Part shown: piece after piece, positions 26,347 through 32,488 of the stretch
How positions within the stretch are numbered: the first letter of the stretch is position 1
Layout: every line of letters begins with the position of its first letter
DNA from: Chrysochromulina tobinii
Taxonomy: Eukaryota; Haptophyta; Prymnesiales; Chrysochromulinaceae
Reading direction: 5' to 3'
Assembly: GCA_001275005.1 (NCBI GenBank)
Contig: JWZX01002352.1
Span: 1-32,488 of the forward strand
Length of the DNA: 32,488 nt
Program-made: the position numbers and the translations under genes
Notes under the pieces: model-generated
Databases searched by the model: none
The model's input: the letters and a program-made list of their open reading frames with translations, nothing else
Told to the model about the DNA's origin: nothing

Positions 26347-27597
26347 CTGGCCGCAGGCGCGATTGCATTCGATGGCATGCTCCACGCGCACTTGCCAACG
26401 GTCCTCTGTGCCCGAGCGTTCGATAGCCTCGGGCGCGCGCTGCTCGGTACGGCGCTCCCCTCCGGCTGGCTGAAGCTGGGGAGCTTGCATGCTGGAGCGG
26501 TACGCGTCAAGCGCATCGGACGAAGCTGCGTGACCGTTTCACTGCATGCAAATGCTCACCACGACGCCCTCTCCCCACAGGTACGCGTCAAGCGCATCGG
26601 ACGAAGCTGCGTGGTCGTTTCAGCCGTTGGCGCGTGGCGGGAGCGGATGCGTGGCGAGGACGGCGACGACGACGCTGCCCGCGCGGCGAACCACACCGAC
26701 TTGACGAACCACACCGACTTGACGAACCACACCGACTTGACGAACCACACCGACTTCGCGGCGGCCGAGGAGGCGGAGGAGGCGGAGGAGGCGGACATGG
26801 AAACTCTCCCTCCGCTGGCCATTTTGGATGCAGTCGCTGCATTGCCCAATGCATCCAGTAGCCTCGCCGCGCACGCGTTCATTCCTCTGTCCCTCGCGCA
26901 CCCCTTGGGCGCTGCTGGTGGCTGGGAGGTCATCCGCAGCGCCTCCGCCACCTTCGCTGCCGCCTCGTACACCGGCGCCGAGGCCGCCGCCGTCCCCGCT
27001 AGGGGAGCCGACGCCACCAACGGCCATGCCGCTGCCGCTAACGCCGAGGCCGGTGCTCGAGACGGCGCGACGGCGCTCGAGACGGCGCCAAGCGACGTCA
27101 CGACCCTCGGCGACCGATTCGACTGGCGGTCGGTCGGCACAGCGGCCCGCGCGGCCATGGCGCACGTGCTGCCCGAGACGGCGCTCCCATTCCTCGAGCT
27201 CGAGCTGCCTACTCTGCCGCTGCCGTCGGTGGATGCGAGCATCCTCGCGCTCTCGGCCGTGCTCGGTCTCGTCCTGATCGGCATGTACCAGCTCTCCTTC
27301 TCGGCGCGGCCGAAGCCGAAGCCCGTCAATGTGCGTGATGACCTCTGATGACCTCTGATGACCTCTGATGACCTCTGATGACCTCTGATGACCTCTGATG
27401 ACCTCTGATGACCTCTGATGGCCACTGATGACCGATGATGACCGAGGATGACCGAGGATGACCGAGGATGACCGCTGATGACCGCTGATGACCAATCTTG
27501 ATTCCCCCCTCCTCAGGTGCGCGAGCTGGGGAAAGAGCTGCGTGGGCCTCAGTCGCCCAAGCACGTCTTCTCGCCCAACCCCAAGCCGCTGGGCTGA
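21901..27597 (+). CDS. NUP210: Nuclear pore membrane glycoprotein gp210-like, multi-exon
   Basis: Exons 21901-22845, 23107-24926 (with one frame change inside), 25015-26499, 26581-27330 and 27517-27597; introns 1 and 3-5 are phase 0 GT-AG. About 1650-1690 aa against about 1890 in vertebrate gp210. The N-terminus reads LLEISDRTLRVQPDIEFELT, then GCIEWVSED and a Cys-rich loop, then FIHANALDGKHDTIFCEVNV. This is the gp210 order of an Ig-like fold starting the large lumenal part. Many beta-rich BIG2-like segments follow (for example WAVSPGDAATLA). Near the C-terminus a single membrane helix (VDASILALSAVLGLVLIGMY) is followed by a short basic tail ending FSPNPKPLG, the gp210 topology. It should anchor the nuclear pore in the envelope. 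The leader from ATG 21901 is only weakly hydrophobic, so an upstream exon is possible. Confidence 0.8.
22846..23106 (+). repeat. Array-type intron (261 bp) with relic cassette
   Basis: First NUP210 intron, phase 0. After GTGCGCATGG come about six TGATTGCCTCT or TGATGGCC units, then a copy of the donor region (GAATGTGCGCACG near 22932), a cassette relic with GCTCACGACGGCGCC at 22951, and repeats of CCGTAACCGCCTCC type. It ends GCGCAG before the exon starting GTGACGG. Confidence 0.85.
23641..23675 (+). repeat. 9-bp exonic repeat (TCGTCAGCT)n
   Basis: About four units encode Ser-Ser-Ala in the NUP210 lumenal part. Related TCGTCAGTT units recur at 25410-25480 in the same gene. Confidence 0.85.
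24054..24172 (+). other. Unresolved frame change in NUP210; possible intron
   Basis: The coding frame upstream reads through to about 24172 (ending LLTLTAARAGGQG), while downstream the good frame is shifted by one base (starting YASSSSDASYISTSATVDVV). A GT-AG intron 24054-24172 (119 bp) would keep the frame. It contains GCTCGCCACGGCGCC and ends GGGCAAG before GTACGCG, as introner introns do. It would also remove WAVSPGDAATLA, which looks like real protein. A one-base sequence error or true mutation is the alternative. Confidence 0.45.
24927..25014 (+). mobile_element. Introner-like intron (88 bp) with 43-bp flanking repeat
   Basis: NUP210 intron, phase 0. Bases 24927-24969 equal 25015-25057 with three mismatches, so the intron begins with a copy of the next exon. 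The cassette 24973-25014 starts GCATGCAAGTGCTCACAAC and ends CGTCCTCAG. Removing it joins GLHFE to VRCRRPHVQMAKLLL. Confidence 0.9.
25410..25480 (+). repeat. 9-bp exonic repeat encoding Ser-Ala-Val and Ser-Ser-Val
   Basis: Repeats of TCGGCAGTT and TCGTCAGTT type give a Ser/Val/Ala linker in NUP210, related to the repeat at 23641. Confidence 0.85.
26500..26580 (+). mobile_element. Introner-like intron (81 bp), in frame and without stop
   Basis: NUP210 intron, phase 0. Bases 26500-26541 equal 26581-26622 with two mismatches. The cassette is 26544-26580 (GCATGCAAATGCTCACCAC then the tract ending CCCCACAG). It is 27 codons long and has no stop, so retention would insert 27 residues. It is recognised as an intron by the cassette and the duplicated exon start. 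Confidence 0.85.
26689..26760 (+). repeat. 18-bp repeat, 4 copies, encoding Asn-His-Thr sequons
   Basis: Four units starting AACCACACCGAC at 26689, 26707, 26725 and 26743 encode NHTDLT (the last NHTDF). Each holds an N-x-T glycosylation sequon and lies in the predicted lumenal part of NUP210. Confidence 0.92.
27331..27516 (+). repeat. Array-type intron (186 bp), (TGATGACCTC)n
   Basis: Last NUP210 intron, phase 0. It starts GTGCGTGATGACC, has about eight perfect TGATGACCTC units and then TGATGACCGA-type variants, and ends CCCTCCTCAG. The next exon starts GTGCGCGA, echoing the donor. It joins PKPVN to VRELGKELRG in the cytoplasmic tail. Confidence 0.88.
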
Positions 27598-27978
27598 AGA
27601 GGGTTCGCTCTCCTGAACTGGTCCTGTGAACTGGTCCTGTGAACTGGTCCTGTGAACTGGTCCTGTGCGACCTTTTGGCGCTCTTGTCTCAATAGACACC
27701 TCTCGCGCAGCCGCGGCGGAGAGCGCGTGAGCAGCGGGTGGTGAGAGGCGCGCCCCTCCCGCCCCCTGGCGGTCTGGCCACATGCTTTATTACGAATTCA
27801 ACGAATTCATTTTCATGATGTTTTATTTTTGGACAACATGGGAAAATGGGAAGTTCTCGGAAACTCACGCGCAATAATTAACGAGACAGCAATTGTCCAA
27901 CGTTTTCGTGTGGGAAATTGGTGAAAGCAAGCGCTTGCGTCGGAGACCCCACCCGCTTGCTTTGACAACGCGGTTGGC
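27598..27978. other. NUP210 3' region and upstream region of the next gene
   Basis: About 380 bases without a gene. It holds a 13-bp tandem repeat just after the NUP210 stop and an AT-rich stretch at about 27780-27860. Confidence 0.5.
27615..27666 (+). repeat. 13-bp tandem repeat, 4 copies, in NUP210 3' UTR
   Basis: Four perfect units GAACTGGTCCTGT begin 18 bases after the NUP210 stop codon. Confidence 0.92.
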
Positions 27979-28407
27979 ATGGAGAATCCCACCACCAGAT
28001 CGAGCGCAGCGCTCGAAAGTCATCTGGATTGGTTGCGCAGCGAGCGCGCTGCCTTTGAGCAGCACCAGGCCCGTGGCGGGCTACTGCTGGCAGCGGGCGA
28101 CTTTGCCGTGGGCAGCGACGCCTTCGCCGACGTGGGGGAGGAAATGCACTTCGAGCGGGGGATGAGCCTGGGAGATGAAAACCCTATTGATGACGACGTT
28201 CCTGTGTACCGTTCACTCTCTGTTGCCAGGGGTCCCGAACCGGCGGCGACGATTCCTGGGCCGCCAGCGATGAGCGCCCCTCCTGCCTCAGATGCGCATT
28301 CGTCATGGGCCGCGCAGAAGCGGCCCCCGCTGCTGCGGCGCCAGAACGCCTTCGTGAGTCGCAATCCAGACTGGATGGACGACTTGGATCAGGTATCGGG
28401 CAGTTGA
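27979..28407 (+). CDS. Small unknown protein
   Basis: 142 aa from ATG 27979 (context ggcATGGAG). No family recognised. The first 40 residues look helical (ALESHLDWLRSERAAFEQHQ), an acidic middle follows (DENPIDDDVPVYRSL), then a Pro/Ala/Ser linker and a basic-aromatic tail (RRQNAFVSRNPDWMDDLDQ). Composition and start context look genuine. A GT follows DDLDQ (CAGGTATCGG at about 28390), so it could be a first exon spliced onward, but no convincing downstream exon was seen. Confidence 0.55.
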   Translation: MENPTTRSSAALESHLDWLRSERAAFEQHQARGGLLLAAGDFAVGSDAFADVGEEMHFERGMSLGDENPIDDDVPVYRSLSVARGPEPAATIPGPPAMSAPPASDAHSSWAAQKRPPLLRRQNAFVSRNPDWMDDLDQVSGS

Positions 28408-28863
28408 CTCCCCTCAACTTCATGCGCCGCCACGGGGTGAGACTCTCGATGTGCATCATGTACAAACTCAGACGAGTCTCCCCTAGAGGTCTCCACAGAG
28501 ACCAGACACCACAGTCATCAAGTCTAGGCTTGAGTGATCTGGAATGATATGAACATAAACACGCACAGTATCTCTCGTGGTGCCGTGAGCTCAAGTCTCT
28601 CATTGTTATACGACTAGACATCAACGTGTCTATTGACTATTGAGACGCCAATTCGCGCACCGTAATTCGATTGTGAGCGACGCGCGGGACGCCTCGCGGA
28701 CTGCGTCGACTTATGTTCGACCGGCTCGCCGCCCCCCCCGCGCGGCCGGCAGCCGTGAGCGCGTGGCCTCGCGCGGCGCCGCTCAAGGCCGCCGGGGGGG
28801 GCTTAGGTAGCCGGGCGGGGGATGATACACCCTTACGCGCACCGGCGGCCTTCGGCGGCCGGC
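28408..28863. other. Intergenic region, no gene recognised
   Basis: About 455 bases between a plus-strand and a minus-strand gene, whose 3' ends face each other. The left part is of mixed composition; 28720-28860 is extremely GC-rich with G and C runs. Nothing else stands out. Confidence 0.5.
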
Positions 28864-29703
28864 TCAGACGTCTAGCGTCGAATAGTCGTTTCGGAGGGCG
28901 TCCCGTTTGGCCCGCCGCAAGTCTCTCGGTCGCGGCGTCGCTCCCGTGACGGCCAGGTGCGCAAAGTGCACCGGGCAGGGCACGCCAAACTGCTCTGTCA
29001 CGAGCGCTGCGGTCCAATCCGTCTCAGGGAGTCTACAAAAGGCGCGCAACCTTCCTCGAGGATCGCCCAACACCAGCCGGCCGTTGGTCGCGTCCTCGGC
29101 GACGGCCTGCTCGGCGCGAGCGTGCTCGAGCTCGTGAGCGTTCTCGTGGGCGTTCAGCCAGCCAAGCCCTCGAGGCACCATCGCCCAGCTGCCACCTGTC
29201 AGCCGATAGCTAGCCACCACCCCTCCGGCGTCGTCCGCGGTCAGTCGCAGCCAGCAGCTGCCGCGGTAGTCGGGCAGCGGCAGTTTTCCCGCGACAAAGG
29301 GCACCGCAGCGTGCTGAGAAGCAAAGACGAGACTGACTCCGCCGTCCGCCTGACCCTCAATGACCAACTTCACCCACGAGCGCTCGTCTGCGTAAGCATA
29401 CAGCCCAGCCTGCTCGCCGGATGTGCGGGGCTGTACGGACAGCTGCGCTTCCCACTCGCGCGGCGGCGGGGTATCCATGCTGAGCAGCCGAACGATATTT
29501 TGCGGCGGGCCAACATCTGGCCAGCCGCGCTGCACACGAGCTTCACGCGTCGTCCAGCTGCTGCCACTGGAGGCATGGCAAGTTGCCTGACGTGCGCCGC
29601 ACGAGCACAGCATGCTGAGCTCGGGATTGATCACGTTGAAATCGATCGGTCTCACCCATCCGGTCGCATCCATGGTCGCCTGAGGAGCGAGCACCGCGTC
29701 CAT
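28864..29703 (-). CDS. DUF1349-like concanavalin-fold protein
   Basis: 279 aa from ATG 29703, with stop at 28864-28866. The central part has EWEAQLSVQPRTSGEQAGLY, then AYADERSWVKLVIEG, SLVFASQHAAVPFV, CWLRLTADDAGGVVASYRLT and GGSWAMVPRG. This strand order, with the Gln-Ala-Gly-Leu and Trp-Val-Lys motifs, is that of DUF1349, a jelly-roll family related to carbohydrate-binding and Ree1-like proteins. The C-terminus carries a helical His/Glu/Ala-rich segment and a distinct FCRLPETDWTAALVTEQFG. The N-terminus is Cys-containing and unassigned. No signal peptide is evident. Ligand and role unknown. Confidence 0.65.
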   Translation of the reverse strand: MDAVLAPQATMDATGWVRPIDFNVINPELSMLCSCGARQATCHASSGSSWTTREARVQRGWPDVGPPQNIVRLLSMDTPPPREWEAQLSVQPRTSGEQAGLYAYADERSWVKLVIEGQADGGVSLVFASQHAAVPFVAGKLPLPDYRGSCWLRLTADDAGGVVASYRLTGGSWAMVPRGLGWLNAHENAHELEHARAEQAVAEDATNGRLVLGDPRGRLRAFCRLPETDWTAALVTEQFGVPCPVHFAHLAVTGATPRPRDLRRAKRDALRNDYSTLDV

Positions 29704-29868
29704 GATTGAGGTGACCGCTTTTTCTCAAGTCCTGGGTCCCAGCGTCCCACCACCTCAGGTTTGGCCTGCTGGTACACGAGGGTCTCAGGAACACAGATCG
29801 CGCGGCGTGATCGCCACTCCTGACAGAACCCGGGCATGAACAAGCGGCGTCTTCATTATCCGATCTCT

Positions 29869-30954
29869 TTAACTGTGGAGCAGCTTCAGCACCTCCTCAG
29901 CACAAGGCGCGTCGCAACGATGACTCTCACAGAGCGTGCGCGCGGTGCTGCCGTCGACGGCACGCGCCTCGGCCGGAGCGCCTCGGGCCAGCAGCAGCGC
30001 GGCCACACCCGCCGGGTCACATTTGAATCCTTCCTCGACGCGCGCCGCGGCCAGAGCCAGGTCGATGCAGCATGCATGCAAAGCCGTTCGACCCTCCGCA
30101 TCGATGGCGTCGGCGCGCGCGCCGGCGTCGAGAAGGAGTGTGCAGAGGTCCAGGCGCCCCTGATTCGCCGCGAGCATGAGCGCCGTCCGCCCCGTCTCGT
30201 GCCGTGCGTCTACGGGAGCGCCTGTGAATAGGATCGTTTGAACGAGTTTCGTCGAGATCCGTTCCGGTCGTAGGCATGAGATGTGGACGGCGAGGCAGAG
30301 GGCGTTCATGCGGTGCTCGTCGAGCGCCTCGCCATTCGCGTGCCGCAGCGCCTCGCGCACCGCGCGCATGTCCTCGCTCTCAGGCTCAGCATCCTCGCAC
30401 TGACCGATAGCCGAGAGCAGAGCGCCAACCGCCGCCGGCTCGGGTGGGTCTGGCAGCAGCTCGACAGCCGGTGGTTTCAGGCCACGCTCGATTGCCACGC
30501 TCACATAGAAGCGGCACTCGGCCACCGCCGCCCGCTCGCCGGCCGTGTCGCCGGCGCGGTGACATGCCTCGAGCAGACGCCCGGCCACCTTGGCGGCGAG
30601 CACGGGCGCTGAGAAGCAGGCCGAGCCGAGGGAGAGGCCTTCGAGGAGGCGCGTACGGGCCGCCGCAAGCTCTTGGTTGAGGATCTCGCAGTCGTCGCGT
30701 GTGAAGTGTGCACCCACCTCGGCGGCGGCGAGCTTGAGGTGGCAGAGGCCGAGGTTGGAGAGCAGCGGTAGCCGATTCTCATCCAGGACGGCCTCTGCGA
30801 GCGCAGCCTCGTAAGCGACGACTGCGTCTGAGATGTTGCCAGTGCGGAAGAGCTCGTTGGCCTCGTGGCGTTTGAGCTGCTCGTTCACAGTGAGCGAGAT
30901 GCGCTGCTGGTACGTCATGTCGGCTTTTTCGGCTTTCGTCGCCATTGACGCCAT
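29869..30954 (-). CDS. TPR and ankyrin repeat protein
   Basis: 361 aa from ATG 30954; a second in-frame ATG lies nine bases on. The N-terminal third is a TPR-like helical region: NEQLKRHEANELFRTGNISD, then AVVAYEAALAEAV and LPLLSNLGLCHLKLAAAE. The C-terminal third has ankyrin repeats: ETGRTALMLAANQGRLDLCT, EGRTALHACCIDLALAAARV and a last one with GVAALLLARGAPAEARAVDG. This layout is typical of scaffold or co-chaperone-like adaptors with no enzymatic motif. The gene is in line with the two other minus-strand genes beside it, with gaps of 165 and 120 bases. No intron is needed. Confidence 0.82.
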   Translation of the reverse strand: MASMATKAEKADMTYQQRISLTVNEQLKRHEANELFRTGNISDAVVAYEAALAEAVLDENRLPLLSNLGLCHLKLAAAEVGAHFTRDDCEILNQELAAARTRLLEGLSLGSACFSAPVLAAKVAGRLLEACHRAGDTAGERAAVAECRFYVSVAIERGLKPPAVELLPDPPEPAAVGALLSAIGQCEDAEPESEDMRAVREALRHANGEALDEHRMNALCLAVHISCLRPERISTKLVQTILFTGAPVDARHETGRTALMLAANQGRLDLCTLLLDAGARADAIDAEGRTALHACCIDLALAAARVEEGFKCDPAGVAALLLARGAPAEARAVDGSTARTLCESHRCDAPCAEEVLKLLHS

Positions 30955-31074
30955 AGTTCTACTTGTAGGGACGTGTCACTTGGAAAAGGCGAGCACCTCG
31001 CGAACTTTTGTATTTTAGGTGGACTCGTATCGTCTTTCCGCGTACCAGGCGTCAGAGCTCGTGAAAGCTGCAAG

Positions 31075-31764
31075 TCAGCTGCGCCTGCGCCGCCGAGCCT
31101 CCCCAGTGACGCGTCGCCACCAATGCCGACGCCACCACTGCGAGCCCACGATGGTCTTTGGCGGACAAGTGATTGCATCGTTGAGCCGCTCGTGGATTTC
31201 CCACTCCTCATCATGCATCTCGGGCAAGTACCCGACGAGGAGATGGCACAAATGGAGAGGCTCCAGGCCGGATGAGATCTTGGCCTCGAGGATCTCAAGC
31301 GCGGCGAGATTGATGCGCACTTTGCTACCGGCGCGAGATCGCTCGTCCGTGCACTGCCCGCGTTTCGCATCGACACGCACCAGTAGCACCGGGGCGTGCG
31401 CACGGCTCGAGCGACAGGAACCCTTGAGGATGAAGGTGGCGTTCTTGTCATCAGACGTGAATTCAAATGAGAGCCGTGCGGCGCCCAACGTCGCGCGACC
31501 TCGTGCGATGGTGTCTCGACTCGTCTCCGTGCGTATGTGCTCCTCGATGCGGAGCCGCGCGAGACGCTTCCCGGCTCTGGTAAGTCTGCCTCGTGTTGCG
31601 GTGTCCAGTCCAAACTCATCCCTTTGCAATCGTTCGCGGAAGCCAGCTTCGACCGCAAGGCGCGCGGCAACGTCCGATGCGCGTTGGAAAACGTTGCGAT
31701 CGGAACAATCGGAGCTCAGCAGCGCGGGCAGCGACGCCAGGTGCGCTCGAAGCCGGTCGTCCAT
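31075..31764 (-). CDS. Unknown protein, N-terminus uncertain
   Basis: About 229 aa from the first in-frame ATG (31764). The frame continues upstream to about 31869 with protein-like sequence (ASVVVAYFARLLLPPHAFPQ) but no ATG, and a TTTACATTTCAG there could be a splice acceptor, so an upstream exon is possible. No family recognised. The middle contains LSFEFTSDDKNATFILKGSC and PVLLVRVDAKRGQC, probably beta strands, then a helical ALEILEAKISSGLEPLHLCH. The last 25 residues are Trp/Arg-rich and look less conserved. No signal or membrane segment. Confidence 0.55.
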   Translation of the reverse strand: MDDRLRAHLASLPALLSSDCSDRNVFQRASDVAARLAVEAGFRERLQRDEFGLDTATRGRLTRAGKRLARLRIEEHIRTETSRDTIARGRATLGAARLSFEFTSDDKNATFILKGSCRSSRAHAPVLLVRVDAKRGQCTDERSRAGSKVRINLAALEILEAKISSGLEPLHLCHLLVGYLPEMHDEEWEIHERLNDAITCPPKTIVGSQWWRRHWWRRVTGEARRRRRS

Positions 31765-31930
31765 GTGGAGCTCGATTTGTGGAAATGCGTGCGGAGGGAG
31801 CAAAAGACGAGCAAAGTATGCCACGACAACTGATGCGTCACATAAAATGCGAGCAGCCGGTTTTGGCACTGAAATGTAAAGCCTTCACGGGCGTTTGCGG
31901 AATCGAAATTCACTTTTTGTTCGATTGCTC
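31765..31930. promoter_or_regulatory. Short divergent promoter region
   Basis: About 165 bases separate the minus-strand unknown gene from the plus-strand coiled-coil gene, so they probably share a promoter, unless the left gene has an upstream exon here. No TATA box was seen. Confidence 0.35.
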
Positions 31931-32488
31931 ATGCCACCCGCGCCGACCCCGCCCAACTCCGCGCCCGCGCGCAGCCGAACGCCGTCGGCCACGCGGAGCC
32001 GGCCCTCGTCCTCGGCCTCGGCGCCGCTCGTTGATTCGATGGGCCGCCGGCTGCAGCCCGTTGAGAAGAAGGCGCCGCCGAAGAAGAAGGAGGTCGACCA
32101 GGTCGCCGTGCTCAAGGAACGGCTCGCCAAGGGGCACCGGCTGAACGACGAGGAGCTCGCGCAGCTCGAGCTCGCGGCGGTCGCGCGCTGGCACGATCTG
32201 CAGCGAGAGGACGAAGCGGAGGCGCAAAAGGCGCGCGAGCGCGCGGCAGAGTTCGAGAGGCAGCGTGAGCAGCAGATACAAGCGGAGCTCCGGCAGCTGA
32301 AGAGCGTGGCGACTGCGGAGCGCGTCAACCCGAGGCGCGCGGACCGCACGGTCTCCGACGAGCTGCGCGAGCTGCGTGAGCTCCGCGACGCCGCTGCGCG
32401 TGACCGGGAGATGCTCGACGAGGCGGTCTCGCGTGAGCTCGAGGAGCTGCGGCAGTGGCAGGGGCAGCGCGCGAGCCAACGGCAGGGG
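31931..32488 (+). CDS. Coiled-coil protein, 5' part, runs off the right edge
   Basis: ATG 31931 opens a frame of exactly 186 codons with no stop to the window end. It begins MPPAPTPPNSAPARSRTPSA, a Pro/Ser/Arg-rich disordered leader, then a basic PVEKKAPPKKKEVDQ. From about residue 58 it is a long Glu/Arg/Leu-rich helix (VLKERLAKGHRLNDEELAQL, then RELRDAAARDREMLDEAVS) with the periodicity of a coiled coil. No family is recognised. A structural, cytoskeletal or vesicle-tether role is possible but unproven. The opposite strand is also open here, but its Leu/Arg-rich sequence is a mirror of the coiled coil. Confidence 0.7.
   Translation, partial: MPPAPTPPNSAPARSRTPSATRSRPSSSASAPLVDSMGRRLQPVEKKAPPKKKEVDQVAVLKERLAKGHRLNDEELAQLELAAVARWHDLQREDEAEAQKARERAAEFERQREQQIQAELRQLKSVATAERVNPRRADRTVSDELRELRELRDAAARDREMLDEAVSRELEELRQWQGQRASQRQG

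Noticed and set aside
25477-27783. Several minus-strand frames of about 290-390 codons over the NUP210 gene
   Set aside because: Arg/His/Pro-rich, no domain, and the plus strand has consistent splicing and a membrane helix.
30915-31670. 251-codon minus-strand frame overlapping the unknown gene at 31075-31764
   Set aside because: Ser/Arg-rich, looks like a shifted frame; the other frame has regular strand and helix patterns.
31910-32479. Leu-rich minus-strand frame at the right edge
   Set aside because: It is the complement of Glu/Arg/Leu coiled-coil codons; the plus frame has a good ATG and no stop.

Overview
The window is GC-rich eukaryotic nuclear DNA, most likely from a unicellular alga with a red-derived complex plastid (haptophyte or pelagophyte type; lineage inferred). 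Evidence: spliced genes with GT-AG introns, a homeodomain protein, a gp210-type nucleoporin, a membrane protein of the plastid DUF4079 family with a possible AAF-type bipartite leader, PLAC8, EF-hand, TPR and ankyrin proteins, and many in-frame simple repeats. I see no bacterial operon, CRISPR array, rRNA or convincing tRNA.

Layout: 1-1209 is the 3' part of a gene running in from the left, perhaps mobile-element derived. 2119-4926 is a homeodomain regulator rich in simple repeats. 6165-6794 is a DUF4079 membrane protein. 7291-8007 is a PLAC8-like membrane protein, convergent with 8222-11744 (-), a two-exon AAA+ membrane ATPase. 12615-13514 (-) is a PD-(D/E)XK-like nuclease. 13706-15367 is a dual-specificity phosphatase fused to ankyrin repeats. 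15716-16123 is an EF-hand protein. 16757-20318 is a seven-exon secretory-pathway JmjC protein. 20694-21617 is an unrecognised basic protein. 21901-27597 is a multi-exon gp210/NUP210-like pore membrane protein. 27979-28407 is a small unknown protein. Three minus-strand genes follow: a DUF1349-like protein, a TPR-ankyrin protein and an unknown. At 31931 a coiled-coil gene runs off the right edge.

The most striking content is in the introns. Seven introns in three genes on both strands end in the same roughly 35-42 bp cassette. It starts GCATGC, contains GCTCAC followed by ACGGCGC, and ends in a pyrimidine tract and CAG. In six of them the start of the intron is a copy, 14-43 bp long, of the exon that follows the acceptor. 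The donor GT therefore lies in one copy of a duplicated target and the acceptor AG is supplied by the cassette, as expected for introner elements that create introns on insertion. A second intron class carries tandem 10-12 bp units containing CTGAT or CTAAT, which match the CTRAY branch-point consensus. The cassette core word GCTCNNNACGGCGC also occurs in coding exons, in different reading frames and in both orientations relative to the genes. I counted 24 exact copies by eye against about 0.1 expected from base composition.

The genes are not an obvious pathway. The JmjC, NUP210 and AAA genes share the cassette introns. The JmjC model (875 codons including stop) and the AAA model (1150 codons including stop) stay in frame exactly when these introns are removed. 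The NUP210 model has one unresolved frame change between 24054 and 24172.
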